Shown here: piece by piece, positions 48,431 through 59,500 of the stretch
How the letters are laid out: each line of letters opens with the position of its first letter
Position numbering within the stretch: the stretch's first letter is position 1
The notes under the pieces: generated by a model
The model's input: only the letters and a program-made list of their open reading frames with translations
The model's database searches: none
Told to the model about the DNA's origin: nothing
Translations under genes and position numbers: made by a program
NCBI GenBank assembly: GCA_963693285.1
Contig: OY848922.1
Span: 2,344,923-2,408,922 of the forward strand
DNA: 64,000 nucleotides
Source of the DNA: Xestospongia muta
Lineage: Eukaryota; Porifera; Demospongiae; Haplosclerida; Petrosiidae
Direction: 5' to 3'

Positions 48431-51400
48431 ATGGCTACTTACGTATCTTCAGGTAATATCATACAATATTTACACTTGTTATGTAGTCGTATATTACCAT
48501 ATAATTATATCTGATCTCAAGATATGGTACATATCATTCTCTACAGTACAATACAAACTTGTTGGAAGAGCTGGTCATCACACTCAAGTGATTAGTGACA
48601 GTCTATATTTGTGGGGTGGACTACAACCAAACTCACCTCTAGTACACAACAATGATAAGAAAAAGAGACTCACATCTCAAGTAGAAATCTTCAATATTAC
48701 CTCTGCTAAATGGGACACTAAACCCACCAGAGGTAATTCACCTCTAGGAGTGGTCTACTGTTCTTGTACTACATTTAACAAAAAGATCTATTATTTTGGA
48801 GGATACTGTGGTCATGATATCTGTTACCATAACAGTCTGAATGAACTAGATACTTCCACTCTAACCTGGACACAGATATCACCAACAGATGATAGAAGAC
48901 CAGTGATGAAGAGAGGTTATGGTGGTGTGATGTTGACTGAGTATGGAGGAGTACATTGTCTTCTAGTTATAGGAGGTGTTGGATCCCCACCTTCTACAAA
49001 ACTATCACAAGCTCAGTATATTCAGTTAACCATGGGTACAGTATGTACTAATGAACAGAACCTATATAACTTATCCACTAGTAAGTACATTAATGTATCA
49101 TATTATACTATTAGACATCATATCATTATCATAGAGTACTGCTATTGTGTTGTATCATCTAAATATTCCACTACCTGTATTATCATATCTATATATATTA
49201 CTACTCACTATTGAACCTGATAACTATTTTAGTGTTTTCTATTTTTCTAAAAAGCAGATGAACACTACAGCAGTACTTTATAGTAGATGTAATTATTGTA
49301 TGATGATTGGATATATGAAAGTAATTGATCATCAGTAGTCATGTGACCTTTGATTATTGTTAAACTAATCAATTGTTCACTATACAACACTTATATTGTA
49401 TATACCTGTTACCTACATCACTTATGAAATAATTTTAGTAGAGTATTTACAATAATAGTTTAATGATTAGTTAATGTTGATATTAATATTATAGTTGTAC
49501 TAACAAACTGTCATTTTACTGAATTTTATATCATGACCAAATTACTACTATGATACAAGTATGATGATGAGTGTTCTGTTTGTTCTACTTTTAGATGAAT
49601 GGACAATACCTGAAATCAGTGGACAGTGTATGCCACCTAATAGTAGCTTTGTTATGGAAATGGTCTATAATACTAGAGCAGTCATTTTTGGTGGTATAGT
49701 TGAAGTTGATACATCAAGTAATACTATATATATAGTGGACATCATCAACAATACATTGGTATGTTATATTATCATTTATACACTGACTAATAACATGTTA
49801 TAATGAGTGTTAGTTTAGTTCATTTGTCTATATCTAGCACTGGCAGACTATCACTAAACCTGACCCAGTAGAGCAGTGGCCAAGAGAAGGTGCTTTCGTG
49901 CTTCCAGTATTATCATTGGATCAATATCACCAATATTAGTGATGATAGGTGGACTGGATAATGATAAGAAAACACTAGAAGACTGCTGGATACTGGATAT
50001 TAGTAAGAAGTCATGGACAAAGGTATATCATGATGTGTCACTCTAACCAGTTCTATGATAGTATGTATCTATTAAGTAGAAGTGTTAATTATAAATGATA
50101 TGTCTCATACAATGTCTTAACAGTATCAGTTAGTAATAATTACACACTCTATTACTTTAATATGATAGATGTGTTATAATGTTTTGATGATTTGTATATA
50201 TGTCTATACTTATAAGATTATATTTATAATTTGATAACATTCAAGTTACTATACTGTAGTATATATTGTCTATAATATTTATACATAATAATGTAATAAT
50301 ATTCATATTTCTACATACTACAGATTAATCTACCTGACTCTGTCAGTGAAAGATCTGCCCACTCTCTATCAACCTACATGATGGGACCACACTGTGTGTG
50401 GTTAGTTATAGTAGGAGGTGGAATAATTTCTGATGGTACACCTGTCACAGATCCCAATATAACAATGTTAATAGAACTAGGTACGTAAGTCATTACACAC
50501 ACAAGCCACATTAAGCTCATGTGAGAATTACACAATTGATGTCATAGTACTTCTGTGTATTTCTTTATATATAGTAGGAGGTGTGGTTTGATGTACATAA
50601 TAGGAGATGTAATTAGATGTACTAGTTAACTGTTTTGATGTACTACTGATACCCACATATTCATCATAAGAGATAATACTGTATGTATTATTAGTACTAT
50701 AACTCTTCTTAGTGCACTCAAAGTAGCATTTTGTCATTTCAACCATTGTCTTTGTTACCATAATTTCATCAATATGACGTAAGCCCAATATTGAGTTACC
50801 ACAAAGCCAAAACTGGTCTAACTCAATATGTATAAAGTCAACCAGAAGCCTAAAGGTACTCTTTGTAGATTATGTCTAGTAATTTAAGCCATGAGCAAGA
50901 CATAGATACTATTTTAACTTAACTAATTGGATTAGGGACAGTTGAAACAGAATCTGCTTATAGCTTCAATTGAAGCCATGATTCAATTGCTATAGCAAAG
51001 TGGATGTAAAAGAAATGTGGTTGTAGATGCAACTAGTTGCAAATTAGCTTTATGCACATTAAGATACACTATAGTTGGCCTTGTAGCAACTTAGAATGGG
51101 TTTACATCATATTGATGAAACTGTGGTAATGAAGACCTCGATTAAAATGACAAAATGCTTTTTTCAGTGTGTTTATTTAGTACATGTACGTTTATATAGG
51201 TGACCTTGTTATGTACTACAACTTAGTATAGTCTTATTACTTCCATACACGTTATACTAGTAGTAGACTACAACATTGTATACTGACATTAGTACTCTTG
51301 TGTTCTCTCATATAGTCCTCAATGATGATCAATGGTCAGTAGGGTTTGTACTAGACTCTAATGAACTGACCTCAACTGATAACTACCAACAAAGAGTACT

Positions 51401-53293
51401 AAAACAACTTACAGAAGTAAGAAGACAATGGATAGAACAACAACAAACAAAACCAACTCAAGACAAGTTGTCAACTAAGGAGACAGTTCCTCAAGCTAAC
51501 TATCGAGATGATCTTTTAGGTGCTCAACAAAACATGCAAAGTCTTCAAGAAAGACTACTAGAACTAGAATCTCAACAAGCTAGACAACAAGGTAACCTAA
51601 CTACTTTGATGTAGTTAGTTATATAGTTAAGTAGATGTATGGATAATAGACTGATAGTCCATACATCCTCTGTATGTTAGACTTTGTTTATGACAGTCCA
51701 TTCATGTGTCCATCCATCCATTATAGGTAGAAAGGAATGAATATTGTTATATTTCTATTTGTCCATTCTTCTGTTTATTCATCCATTGATTCATATATTC
51801 ATTTATCATCCATTTTTCTATCTCTTTGTCTGTTTGTCCATTTACTACTCTACATTTCTTGATATCCATCTGCCTGTCCATTAGTTTGCTATTCATCCAT
51901 TGTAAAGATGGATGGACGAGAGTCACGAGATATTAAGAGACAAAAGATGATTGTATAATGGACAAATTGATTAAAGGAATGAGATGGAATAATAGATGAA
52001 TGGACATATGGAAGAATGAATGGATGGATGGACTTGGGGACATATAAAAGATGGATTAATAGAATAATAAAATGTATTGATGTGTACATAGAGAGATAGA
52101 GAAATGGATGTATATATCAATTGATGGATGGATAGTTAAATAGTTGGGAGATGGCTAAATGGATGAATAGATGGACATGTAAAATGACAGATGGATCAAT
52201 AGTTTGACATATAATAAGACACATAGTGACAGATGATGAGATATTTAATTATATTTATATGATCATATGAGATGAGTTAGTCATGAATTTTACATATACA
52301 TTCATTTAACTGAATTAATTATATTTGTCTGTAATCTGTTTAGATGAACTACAAGAGACAAAATCTACTAGAGATCAATATCAACAAAGTAATCTTCGTC
52401 TACTACAACAACTACAACAAACAGAACAAGCTAGACAAGATATTGAACAACAATATCAACAACAATTGCAGAAATCTTGTACTTTCCAACAACAGTTAGA
52501 ACAGCTTTGCTCTCAACAAGGACAACCTCATTGGGTCGTAGGTAGAGAGGAGGTGACTATGACACATGAGGTCTTAGGTGATGGATCATATGGTAAAGTT
52601 AAAGTGGCTATGTTCCGAGGTTTAAGAGTAGCTGCTAAGTCTCTTCATGGTATCATAATCTCAGACTATACAAGAGATCTTTTCTCCAGAGAAATGGACA
52701 TTGCTTCTAGAGTACGTCATCCTAATCTTGTCCAATTTATTGGAGCTACAAGAGTGGGTACACCCATTATCCTGACAGAGATCATGACAACTAGTCTTTA
52801 CAAAGAGCTCCAAAAGAAAACATTGACACAACCTCAAATACTTGGTATCAGTCAAGATGTTGCTTCAGCTCTGAACTACCTCCATCTATGGAAGCCCAAC
52901 CCTATTATACATCGAGACATTAGTAGTCCTAATGTCCTGTTAGAACCATCAGTAGGTGATAGTTTTAAAGCTAAAGTAGCTGATTATGGAGCAGCTAACC
53001 TCCAACAACAAGCAAAGACAGACATGCCAGGAAACCCAGCCTATGCTGCCCCAGAGTCACGTTATCCAGATGATCATACACCAGCAATGGATGTATACAG
53101 TTACTCTGTTCTCCTAATGGAGATGATCTTACATCGTCCACCTGCTATGACAGTTATAGAGAGAGAAGAACAAGTTAGTAGAGTGTCATGGTCTCCTATG
53201 TCCTCTCTAATACAAAGGTGTCTTAACCGAGATCGTCAACGTCGTCTGAATATGACTGAAATCATAGACCAACTCAAACAACTAAAAGTGTGA
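48431..53293 (+). CDS. Unit E: Kelch-coiled coil-protein kinase gene
   Basis: Exons: 48431-48452 (MATYVSS), 48547-49080, 49595-49758, 49838-50022, 50324-50480, 51316-51591 and 52344-53293 (TGA 53291-53293). Kelch and coil exons are the same family as the Death-type units; the effector is a kinase in one exon. The fourth exon is 185 nt instead of 186: a 1-nt deletion in the GCCAAGAGAAGGTGC stretch at about 49881 shifts the frame to an early TAG. That exon is phase 0-0, so skipping it would restore the frame at the cost of one blade. Either this gene is a recent pseudogene, an alternative splice form is used, or the base is an assembly error. AATAAA at 53455. Confidence 0.7.
48547..50480 (+). 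CDS. Unit E Kelch exons, one with a 1-nt deletion
   Basis: Six blades as in unit D (LYLWGG, KIYYFGG, LLVIGG, AVIFGG, then frame loss, then LVIVGG in exon 50324-50480). Unit-specific loop changes include LQPNSPLVHNND and GVVYCSCTTF. Exon 49838-50022 is the defective one. Intron 49081-49594 shows no gene. Confidence 0.65.
50715..51169. mobile_element. 455-bp TIR element in the last Kelch intron of unit E
   Basis: Absent at the same place in units A, B, C, D and F. The left end CACTCAAAGTAGCATTTTGT pairs with the inverted right end (CACTGAAAAAAGCATTTTGT), and pairing continues for about 70 nt (CATTT, CATCAATATGA, AAGCCCA against AAACCCA). The target appears to be TG or GTG; the duplication is 2-3 nt and ambiguous. 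No transposase frame. A non-autonomous, MITE-like element. Confidence 0.75.
51316..51591 (+). CDS. Unit E coiled-coil linker exon
   Basis: 276 nt, phase 1-1, open. Almost identical to the exon in the Death-type units ([30 protein letters not shown]). It is spliced directly to the kinase exon; the short second coil exon of the Death-type units is missing between 51592 and 52343. Confidence 0.75.
52344..53293 (+). CDS. Unit E coiled coil plus TKL-like protein kinase domain
   Basis: One exon, 315 codons after the split codon. Residues 1-70 are a Gln-rich coil (DELQETKSTRDQYQQ), then WVVGREEV and the kinase domain. Seen: glycine loop GDGSYGKV, the VAAK lysine (52637), the alpha-C Glu in FSREMDI, HPNLVQFIGAT, HRDISSPNVLL (52910), DYG (52982) in place of DFG, AAPE (53048), DVYSYSVLLMEM and the final RCLNRDRQRRLNM helix. 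Lysine, HRD Asp, Asn and the DYG Asp are present, so catalysis is plausible. The Lys normally two residues after the catalytic Asp is Ser. The closest feel is the TKL group, Shk/Drk-like kinases that are numerous in sponges. Confidence 0.85.
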
Positions 53294-53454
53294 CATATTG
53301 AAGTTACTAGTATGTGGTACAGTGTTTTTAATGATTTATCTTTTTGTTAGGACTTCTATACATTTAGTGTGTGAGGTATATTGTGTCACATTATAAATAT
53401 TACTTTCTACTATTTTGTTAGACTATATTTTGTAGCGTTCATTTTGATTTAGTT

Positions 53455-53460
53455 AATAAA
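53455..53460 (+). terminator. Polyadenylation signal of unit E
   Basis: AATAAA 160 nt after the kinase stop, conserved after the truncated kinase copy (about 44814). Confidence 0.45.
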
Positions 53461-55200
53461 ATATATGACAAATAATAGTAGACAGTATGCAATGATACAG
53501 TCCCCATCTGAACTGTGAGTTGGATATATAAAGAAGGAAAGCAGCAAGGACTTATGACAATACCTCAAAAATGATATGTAATGTTACATGATTCATCATT
53601 GTCCATCCAATAATCAATACAATTCTCCTTCATATTTCAATAAACTAACATAGTTTATATATAATATAACAATATGTTGAGGTTTAATTTAAAACATACA
53701 TTATAAATTGTATCATATATTCTTTACTTTATTAATTTATTCTTTAATTAGTTCAAATAATAATGTTCATAACACTATGAATATACTTGTGTATTGCCCC
53801 TAATTACCAACTACAGTTACCATAGTAACTGTAGACATATACTAATTATCTATATTATTTTGGTCAAGACTTGTATCACTTTATCACTTTTTGTTTTACA
53901 GCAGTTTTGTTCTTAAATGATGATTTTTTATTATAAAATTAATAATTGATATTTCAAATGTTACTTTCACTTAAGGATTGCTCACAAGTCAAAATCTTAT
54001 ACTGTGAGACAAATGTCAGTACTAAATATAACAATTAACAGTAGTTTCTCCACCTGTTAGTAGTACATTCTCAAGAGTTAATCTAAAGCTGATTCCAATC
54101 CTAACCTCTTAAAACAAAGAGACAGTTAAAGAAACATCATTATTTTCATGTTGTGAGCATTATCACAATATTATATATAAAATGATGTACTATGATTTGA
54201 CATGGTATTTGTTCTAGAACATTATCAATAACTGCTGGTAAAAATGAAAAATAAATTATAAAGAGGAATAATCATTATGTATGTACATCTATCTGTTTGT
54301 CCAGTACTTCATCCCTTCCTTTATCTACCATTAACATACATTCCAATGTATCCACTCTTTGTCTGTCATTATTGGTCCATCATGTGTCCATTCATCTATT
54401 TCCTAGTAAAACTTACATATATTTTACATTATATGTAATGTATATATAACATATATACATAGTATGTATGACACATGTAATATATGTACATATATTTGAC
54501 ATATAATCATGTATATAGTATGTATGACATATGTAATATATGTACATATATTTGACATATAATCATGTACATAGTATGTATGATATATATAATATATGTA
54601 CATATGTTTGAAATATAATCATTGTAGTATATGTACAATATATGTGTGTCTAAAAATTGTTCTTTAGTGATCACTAGTGCTATGTCTATTTAGTGAACCA
54701 ACCAAATGAAATATACCATCACCATGATGGTTGCTATGGCAATGTCCATACAACATACATTTCACTATAATACATGTATGGTATAATAAGAAAACATTAA
54801 TTAATACACACATGTACATGTGATATGTACATGTACCTTTAAATTTATATCTTGTATAATGAAACAATAAAGATGAAAACAAACACTTAACAAGAAAAAG
54901 GACAGTTCATTAAACTTGTTTTCTACTTCATAATAGTACATGATAAATGAGTTATGAATGATACTTTCCAATTAAAGTACATGTAAATATAAACAAAAGT
55001 ATTGATTATAAAATAACAATTATAATGCTGTTTCTGTCTTATTGGACATCATCAGTATAACATACCACTTATCAGTGGAGTTATAGACAGCATTATATAA
55101 CACTTTAAGGAACAGTAGTATATTGTAGTTGTTAATTAATTTGTAAGTTTATTTCATAATACATTGTACATCTCATTAAATTGACTTATACTCTTGTACT
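53461..55200. other. Spacer E-F
   Basis: No gene recognised. It matches the 44654-46200 spacer, including an inverted TACAGTTACCATAGTAACTGTA element at about 53812-53833 (also near 45156). A deletion at about 54905 joins it directly to the common spacer block. Confidence 0.55.
54470..54615. repeat. 56-bp minisatellite, about three copies
   Basis: Same unit as 45780-45900 with one more turn (TGTACATATATTTGACATAT at about 54486, 54540 and a changed third copy near 54597). Copy number differs between spacers. Confidence 0.8.
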
Positions 55201-55204
55201 AGAG

Positions 55205-55381
55205 AGTAGTTCAAAAGTAGTGGAAGTGAAAGGTAAAGATAAGGGAGAAAGAAAAGCTACATGTACATGTAGAGTAGATAGAAGAGAATTGAATAGAAAA
55301 CTATTTACATTATTAAAATGTAGTGATTTCATTTATAATGTTATAAAATTAAATCATAATGTTTTAAAATTACTAAATTAG
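55205..55381 (+). pseudogene. Small spacer ORF, copy 4, start codon lost
   Basis: SSSKVVEVKGKDKGERK, CTCRVDRREL, ending LKLLN and TAG. The ATG of the other copies is deleted (CTAGAGAGTAG instead of CTAGATGAGTAG). The downstream frame remains open. Confidence 0.35.
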
Positions 55382-55915
55382 TAGACACAATTAATAGTAG
55401 GATAAGATAAGAATACAGTTGTGGTCACTGAGGTACTTTCCCTAAAGTACATATACATGTATAGATTATGTGTGTCTTTTATTACTATATTTCCTCTAGC
55501 AATATATTGACTTTGTTGGACAATATAAGATAGTTATGTGGTAAGTATGTATACACTATAGTGTTGACAGTATTGATGTTAAAGGTTAGTAAAGTCAGTC
55601 ATCACTTAGTGACATACTTGTTCAATGTTAACTATACACATGTATAATACAATTAATAACAAAATCAAGACATTATAGTACATGGGATGTTCAAAGTAAA
55701 TATGATAATTTGAATTTTATGTTAATTAAAATATACAAAGTAGTCATTATATTATTAATAAAATAAAGATTACAATATTGTTTATATGTTGTTTATTGTA
55801 TTATGTTAATAAGATGGACAGTTATTTGGAATGTCAGTAAGGTACAATCCATGGGACAAAGTCATGTGAATGTATTTTCTTATTATTTTAGACACTGAGC
55901 TCAAGTTTGAAACAT

Positions 55916-56266
55916 CTATTTATAGTATTGAAGTATACTTAATGGAATCAAATACCTTGGACATTCAAATACTTTAATATGAGGTATGATTTTACTAAGT
56001 TTCCTCAAGGTTGTTGTTGTTGCCGTAACAAGCGTCCTTTCTTGTTGAAATATGTCAATGAAAATACAGTGCTCACTGCTATCATCTGATACATATACAA
56101 CATCATAATTTGTCTGTCTTGTTGATCTAAAGTACTCTCTCGATATTAATATCAGTTCATCTATCAATCCATCCATTAATAATAATACCTTCTTTTCAGT
56201 AGTGCTGGCCAAAACTGGCAAAAAGCACTCTCTAAATTTTAAATACAGAGACTTCACTACTTCCAC
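55916..56266 (-). CDS. Divergent minus-strand SEFIR-like ORF, copy 4 (longest)
   Basis: The most complete copy, about 116 codons: EVVKSLYLKFRECFLPVLA, KKVLLLMDGLIDELILI, YDVVYVSDDSSEHC, FQQERTLVT, LRKLSKIIPHIKVFECP, ending ILQYYK. No ATG is seen at its start (the frame opens with GTG after an upstream TAA), so it is probably a downstream exon. The strand pattern resembles the C-terminal half of SEFIR domains; this is a low-confidence family guess. Confidence 0.35.
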   Translation of the reverse strand: MEVVKSLYLKFRECFLPVLASTTEKKVLLLMDGLIDELILISREYFRSTRQTNYDVVYVSDDSSEHCIFIDIFQQERTLVTATTTTLRKLSKIIPHIKVFECPRYLIPLSILQYYK

Positions 56267-56444
56267 AAACCTAACTGTTGATTCTTACCCAGTGTCTACC
56301 TTCAGTCCTCATAACTTGTGTCAATGAAGTTAGTAGAGTTGTAATGATAGAGATAAACAGACTAATACGAACTTATTTTAATACTCATACATCATTTATG
56401 CATCCATTCGTATACAAGTCATGCGTCCATTGTGTAAGAACGAT

Positions 56445-56450
56445 CACGTG
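56445..56450. promoter_or_regulatory. CACGTG E-box upstream of unit F
   Basis: Same site and same spacing to the gene (about 110 nt before ATG 56562) as before unit D. Confidence 0.3.
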
Positions 56451-56561
56451 ACATTTTGAGCTCCACCAAAAGTGTAGGAGTGACTCGACATTTCTTTTCA
56501 TAGTCTGGTTTTACAGATCCTTCGCTAAGCTAGACTATTCCTTACCTGAGTTGTTAGTTAG

Positions 56562-59500
56562 ATGGCCACTGACGTATCTTCAGGTAATATCGTACAATAT
56601 CTACACTTGTTATGTAGTCGTATATTACCATATAATTATAGGCAGTGTCTATTCCTCCAGCAGGAAATGTATACTTTGTTGTGTATTAAACTGATCCCCA
56701 CCCCCTAAGCCTTAACCTACCTTTATACAACAAAGTATACATTTCCTGCCGGACGAATAGACACTACGATAATTATATCTGATCTCAAGATATGGTACAT
56801 ATCATTCTCTACAGGACAATACAAACTTGATAAAAGAGCTGGTCATCACACTCAAGTGATTGGTGACAGTCTATATTTGTGGGGTGGGGATCAACAAGAC
56901 TTACCTGAAGTACACAACAATGATAAGAAAAAGAGACTCACATCTCAAGTAGAAATCTTCAATATTACCTCTGGTAAATGGGACAGTAAACCCACCAGAG
57001 GTAATCCACCTCTAGGGGTGATCAACTATTCTTGTACTACATTTAACAAAAAGATCTATTATTTTGGAGGATACTGTGGTCATGATAACTGCTACCATAA
57101 CTGTCTGAATGAACTGGATACTTCCACTCTAACCTGGACACAGTTATCACCAACAGATGATAGGAGACCAGTGATGAAAAGAGGTTATGGTGGTATGATG
57201 TTGACTGAGTATGGAGGAGTACATTATCTTCTAGTTATAGGAGGTATTGGATCCCCACCTTCTACAAAACTACCACAAACTCAGTATATTCAGTTACCCA
57301 GTGGTAGAGTACGTACTAATGAACAGAACCTATATAACATATCCACTAGTAAGTACATTAATGTATCATATTATAATATTAGACATAATATCATTATCAT
57401 AGAGTACTGCTATTGTGTTGTATCATCTAAATATTCCACTACCTGTATTATGATATCTATATATATTACTACTCACTATTCAATTAACTATTTTAGTGTT
57501 TTCTAACTTACTAAAAGTAGATGAACACTACAGCAGTACTTTATAGTACATGTAATTATTGTATGATGAGTGGATATATGAAAGTAATTGATCACCAGTA
57601 GTCATGTGATCTTTGATTATTGTTAAACTAATCAATTGTTCACTATACAACAACTTATATTGTATATACCTGTTACCTACATCACTTATGAAATAATTTA
57701 AGTAGAGTATTTACAATAATAGTTTAATAATCAGTTAATATTGTTATTAATATTATAGTTGTACTAACAAAGTGTCATTTTACTGATTATTATATCATGA
57801 CCAAATTACTACTATGATACAAGTATGATGATGAGTGTTCTGTTTGTTCTACTTTTAGATGAATGGACAATACCTGATATCAGTGGACAGTGTATGCCAC
57901 CTAATAGTGGCTTTGTTATGGAAATGGTCCATAATACTAGAGCAATCATTTTTGGTGGTGTAATTAAAGATGGCACATTAAGTAATACTATATATATAGT
58001 GGACATCATTGACAATACATTGGTATGTTGTATTATCATTTATACACTGAGTAATAACATGTTCTAATGAGTGTTAGTTGAGTTCATTTGTCTATATCTA
58101 GCACTGGCAGACTATCACTAAACCTGACCCAGTAGTACAGTGGCCAAAGGAAAGGGATAGTCATGCTGCCAGTATTATCACTGGATCAATATCACCAATA
58201 CTAGTGATGATAGGTGGACTGGATAATGATGACAAAACACTAAAAGACTGCTGGATACTGGATATTAGTAAGAAGTCATGGACAAAGGTATATCATGATG
58301 TGTCACTCTAACCAGTTCTATGATAGTATGTATCTGTTAAGTAGAAGTGTTAATTATAAATGATATGTCTCATACATTGTCTTAACAGTATCAGTTAGTA
58401 ATAATTACACACTGTATTACTTTAATATGATAGATGTGTTATAATATTTTGATGATTTGTATATATGTCTATACTTATAAGATTATATTTATAATTTGAT
58501 AGCATTCAAGTTACTATACTGTAGTATATCTTGTCTATAATATTTACACATAATAATGTAATAATATTCATATCTCTACATAATACAGATTAATCTACCT
58601 GACTCTGTCACTGAAAGATGTTACCACTCTCTATCAACCTACATGATGGGACCACATTGTGTATGGTTAGTTATAGTAGGAGGTGGAATAAGCTCTGATG
58701 GTACACCTGTCACAGATCCCAATATAACAATGTTAATAGAACTAGGTACGTAAGTCATTACACACGCAAGCCACATTAAGTTGATGTGAGAATTACACAA
58801 TTGATGTCATAGTACTTCTGTGTATTTCTTTATATATAATAGGAGGTGTGGTTTGATGTACATAGTAGTAGATGTAATTAGATGTACTAGTAAACTGTTT
58901 TAATGTACTACTGATACCCACATATTTATCATAAGAGATAATACTGTATGTATTATTAGTACTATAACTCTTCTTAGTGTTCATTTAGTACATGTACTGT
59001 TATATAGGTGACCTTGTTATGTACTACAACTTAGTATAGTCTTATTACTACCATACATGTTATACTAGTAGTAGACTACTACATTGTATACTGACATTAG
59101 TACTCTTGTGTTCTCTCATATAGTCCTCAATGATGGTCAATGGTCAGTAGGGTTTGTACTAGACTCTAATGAACTGACCTCAACTGATAACTACCAACAA
59201 AGAATACTAAAACAACTCACAGAAGGAAGAAGACAATGGATAGAACAGCAACAAACAAAACCAACTCAAGACAAGTTATCAACTAAGGAGACAGTTCTTC
59301 AAGCTAACTATCGAGATGATCTTTTAGTTGCTCAACAAAACATACAAAGTCTTCAAGAAAGACTACTAGAACTAGAATCTCAACAAGCTAGACAACAAGG
59401 TAACCAAACTATTTTGATGTAGTTAGTTATATAGTTAAGTAGATGTATGGATAATAGACAGATAGTCCATACATCCTCTCTATGTTAGACTTTGTTTTAT

